Shown in pieces: positions 63,801 to 64,000 of a stretch of DNA of 64,000 bases (positions are counted from its first letter, which is position 1; every line of letters starts with the position of its first letter). The position numbers and the translations under genes are program-made. Origin of the DNA: Zanthoxylum bungeanum (taxonomy: Eukaryota > Streptophyta > Magnoliopsida > Sapindales > Rutaceae); NCBI GenBank assembly GCA_019454045.1, contig SKCR01025356.1, positions 496,001-560,000 on the forward strand, read 5' to 3'. The notes beneath the pieces were generated by a model. It was not told the origin of the DNA, made no database searches, and saw nothing but the letters and a program-made list of their open reading frames with translations.

Positions 63801-64000
63801 GTTCGCGGCATCCCAAGTTTTGACCGTGGTAGAAGGCGCGTGGGAATTTTCGGTGGATGGATCTGTCAGTTCTCAATGTGTCGGGGCTGAGATTGTATTG
63901 AAAGGAGGTATAGACGTGGAAATAGTATATGCCTTGAGGTTCACCTTTGATGTCACAAACAACGAGGCTGAGTATGAGGCCATCCTTGCCGGCTTAAGGT
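63800..64000 (+). pseudogene. Tat3 second RNase H, cut by window end
   Basis: WEFSVDGSVSSQCVGAEIVL (first Asp) and NNEAEYEAILAGLR (Glu) show the plant-like RNase H that follows the first one in Tat elements. The window ends before the last two acidic residues. Confidence 0.85.

Larger units (their letters stand above)
59520..64000 (+). mobile_element. Tat3: Ty3/gypsy (Tat-type) retrotransposon, cut by the window end
   Basis: 5' LTR, primer binding site, gag, protease, RT, RNase H and the start of a second RNase H. Its protease is close to that of Tat2. Several frameshifts and an internal deletion between RT and RNase H (at 63510) mark it as dead. Integrase, any extra ORF and the 3' LTR would lie beyond 64000. 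Confidence 0.88.

Overview
This window is nuclear DNA of a flowering plant, most likely a eudicot; I cannot name the species. The sequence is AT-rich. It contains one recognisable intron-containing host gene, a homologue of the KEOPS kinase Bud32/TP53RK, and remnants of a second possible host gene. Almost everything else is nested, decayed retrotransposons: one LINE, four Ty1/copia elements (called Copia1 to Copia4 here), three Ty3/gypsy elements of the Tat type (Tat1 to Tat3), one gag-only Ogre/Tat-like element with very long LTRs, one solo LTR and one MITE. I saw no rRNA or tRNA gene, CRISPR array or organellar DNA.

Layout. 1-183 is the end of a long LTR of the same family as the gag-only element, in opposite orientation. 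184-1085 is AT-rich and unassigned. About 1090-5601 is the 3' part of a LINE on the minus strand, and its 5' part lies at 18023 to about 18880. The two halves are separated by Tat1 (5602-18017, 5-bp target duplication CTCAC). Tat1 is itself split in the integrase by a solo LTR (11230-13209, target duplication CATTC). It carries an antisense, apparently intron-containing ORF (about 13904-16005) and a 145-bp tandem array (16025-17290). Its 3' LTR has been patched with a copy of the neighbouring LINE sequence.

18982-32552 is the BUD32-like gene. Exons 1 to 4 are compact and clean. A 12.4-kb intron 4 then holds Copia1 (+), truncated Copia2 (-) and a MITE. Exons 5 and 6 encode the family C-terminus, but exon 5 is frameshifted and carries stops, so the locus is a likely pseudogene or makes a truncated product.

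32865-37837 is Copia3 (-). 38022-42497 is Tat2, an internal-deletion derivative. 42498-43210 and 49706-49989 flank Copia4 (43211-49705, target duplication GATAT, LTRs nearly identical, the youngest insertion) and may be parts of a host gene. 49990-59458 is the gag-only element (2.55-kb LTRs, minus orientation, three different tandem arrays in its 3' untranslated region). 59520 to the window end is Tat3, which runs off the edge in RNase H.

The elements do not form a pathway. They share a history of nested insertion, deletion and C-to-T decay. The most unusual signals are: the decayed KEOPS kinase gene with its TE-filled intron; a CGTTCGAACG-centred repeat module shared by an otherwise unrelated copia leader and the Ogre-like LTR; the LINE-derived patch inside an LTR; and the antisense ORF sitting next to a satellite-like array. 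All comparisons were made by eye.
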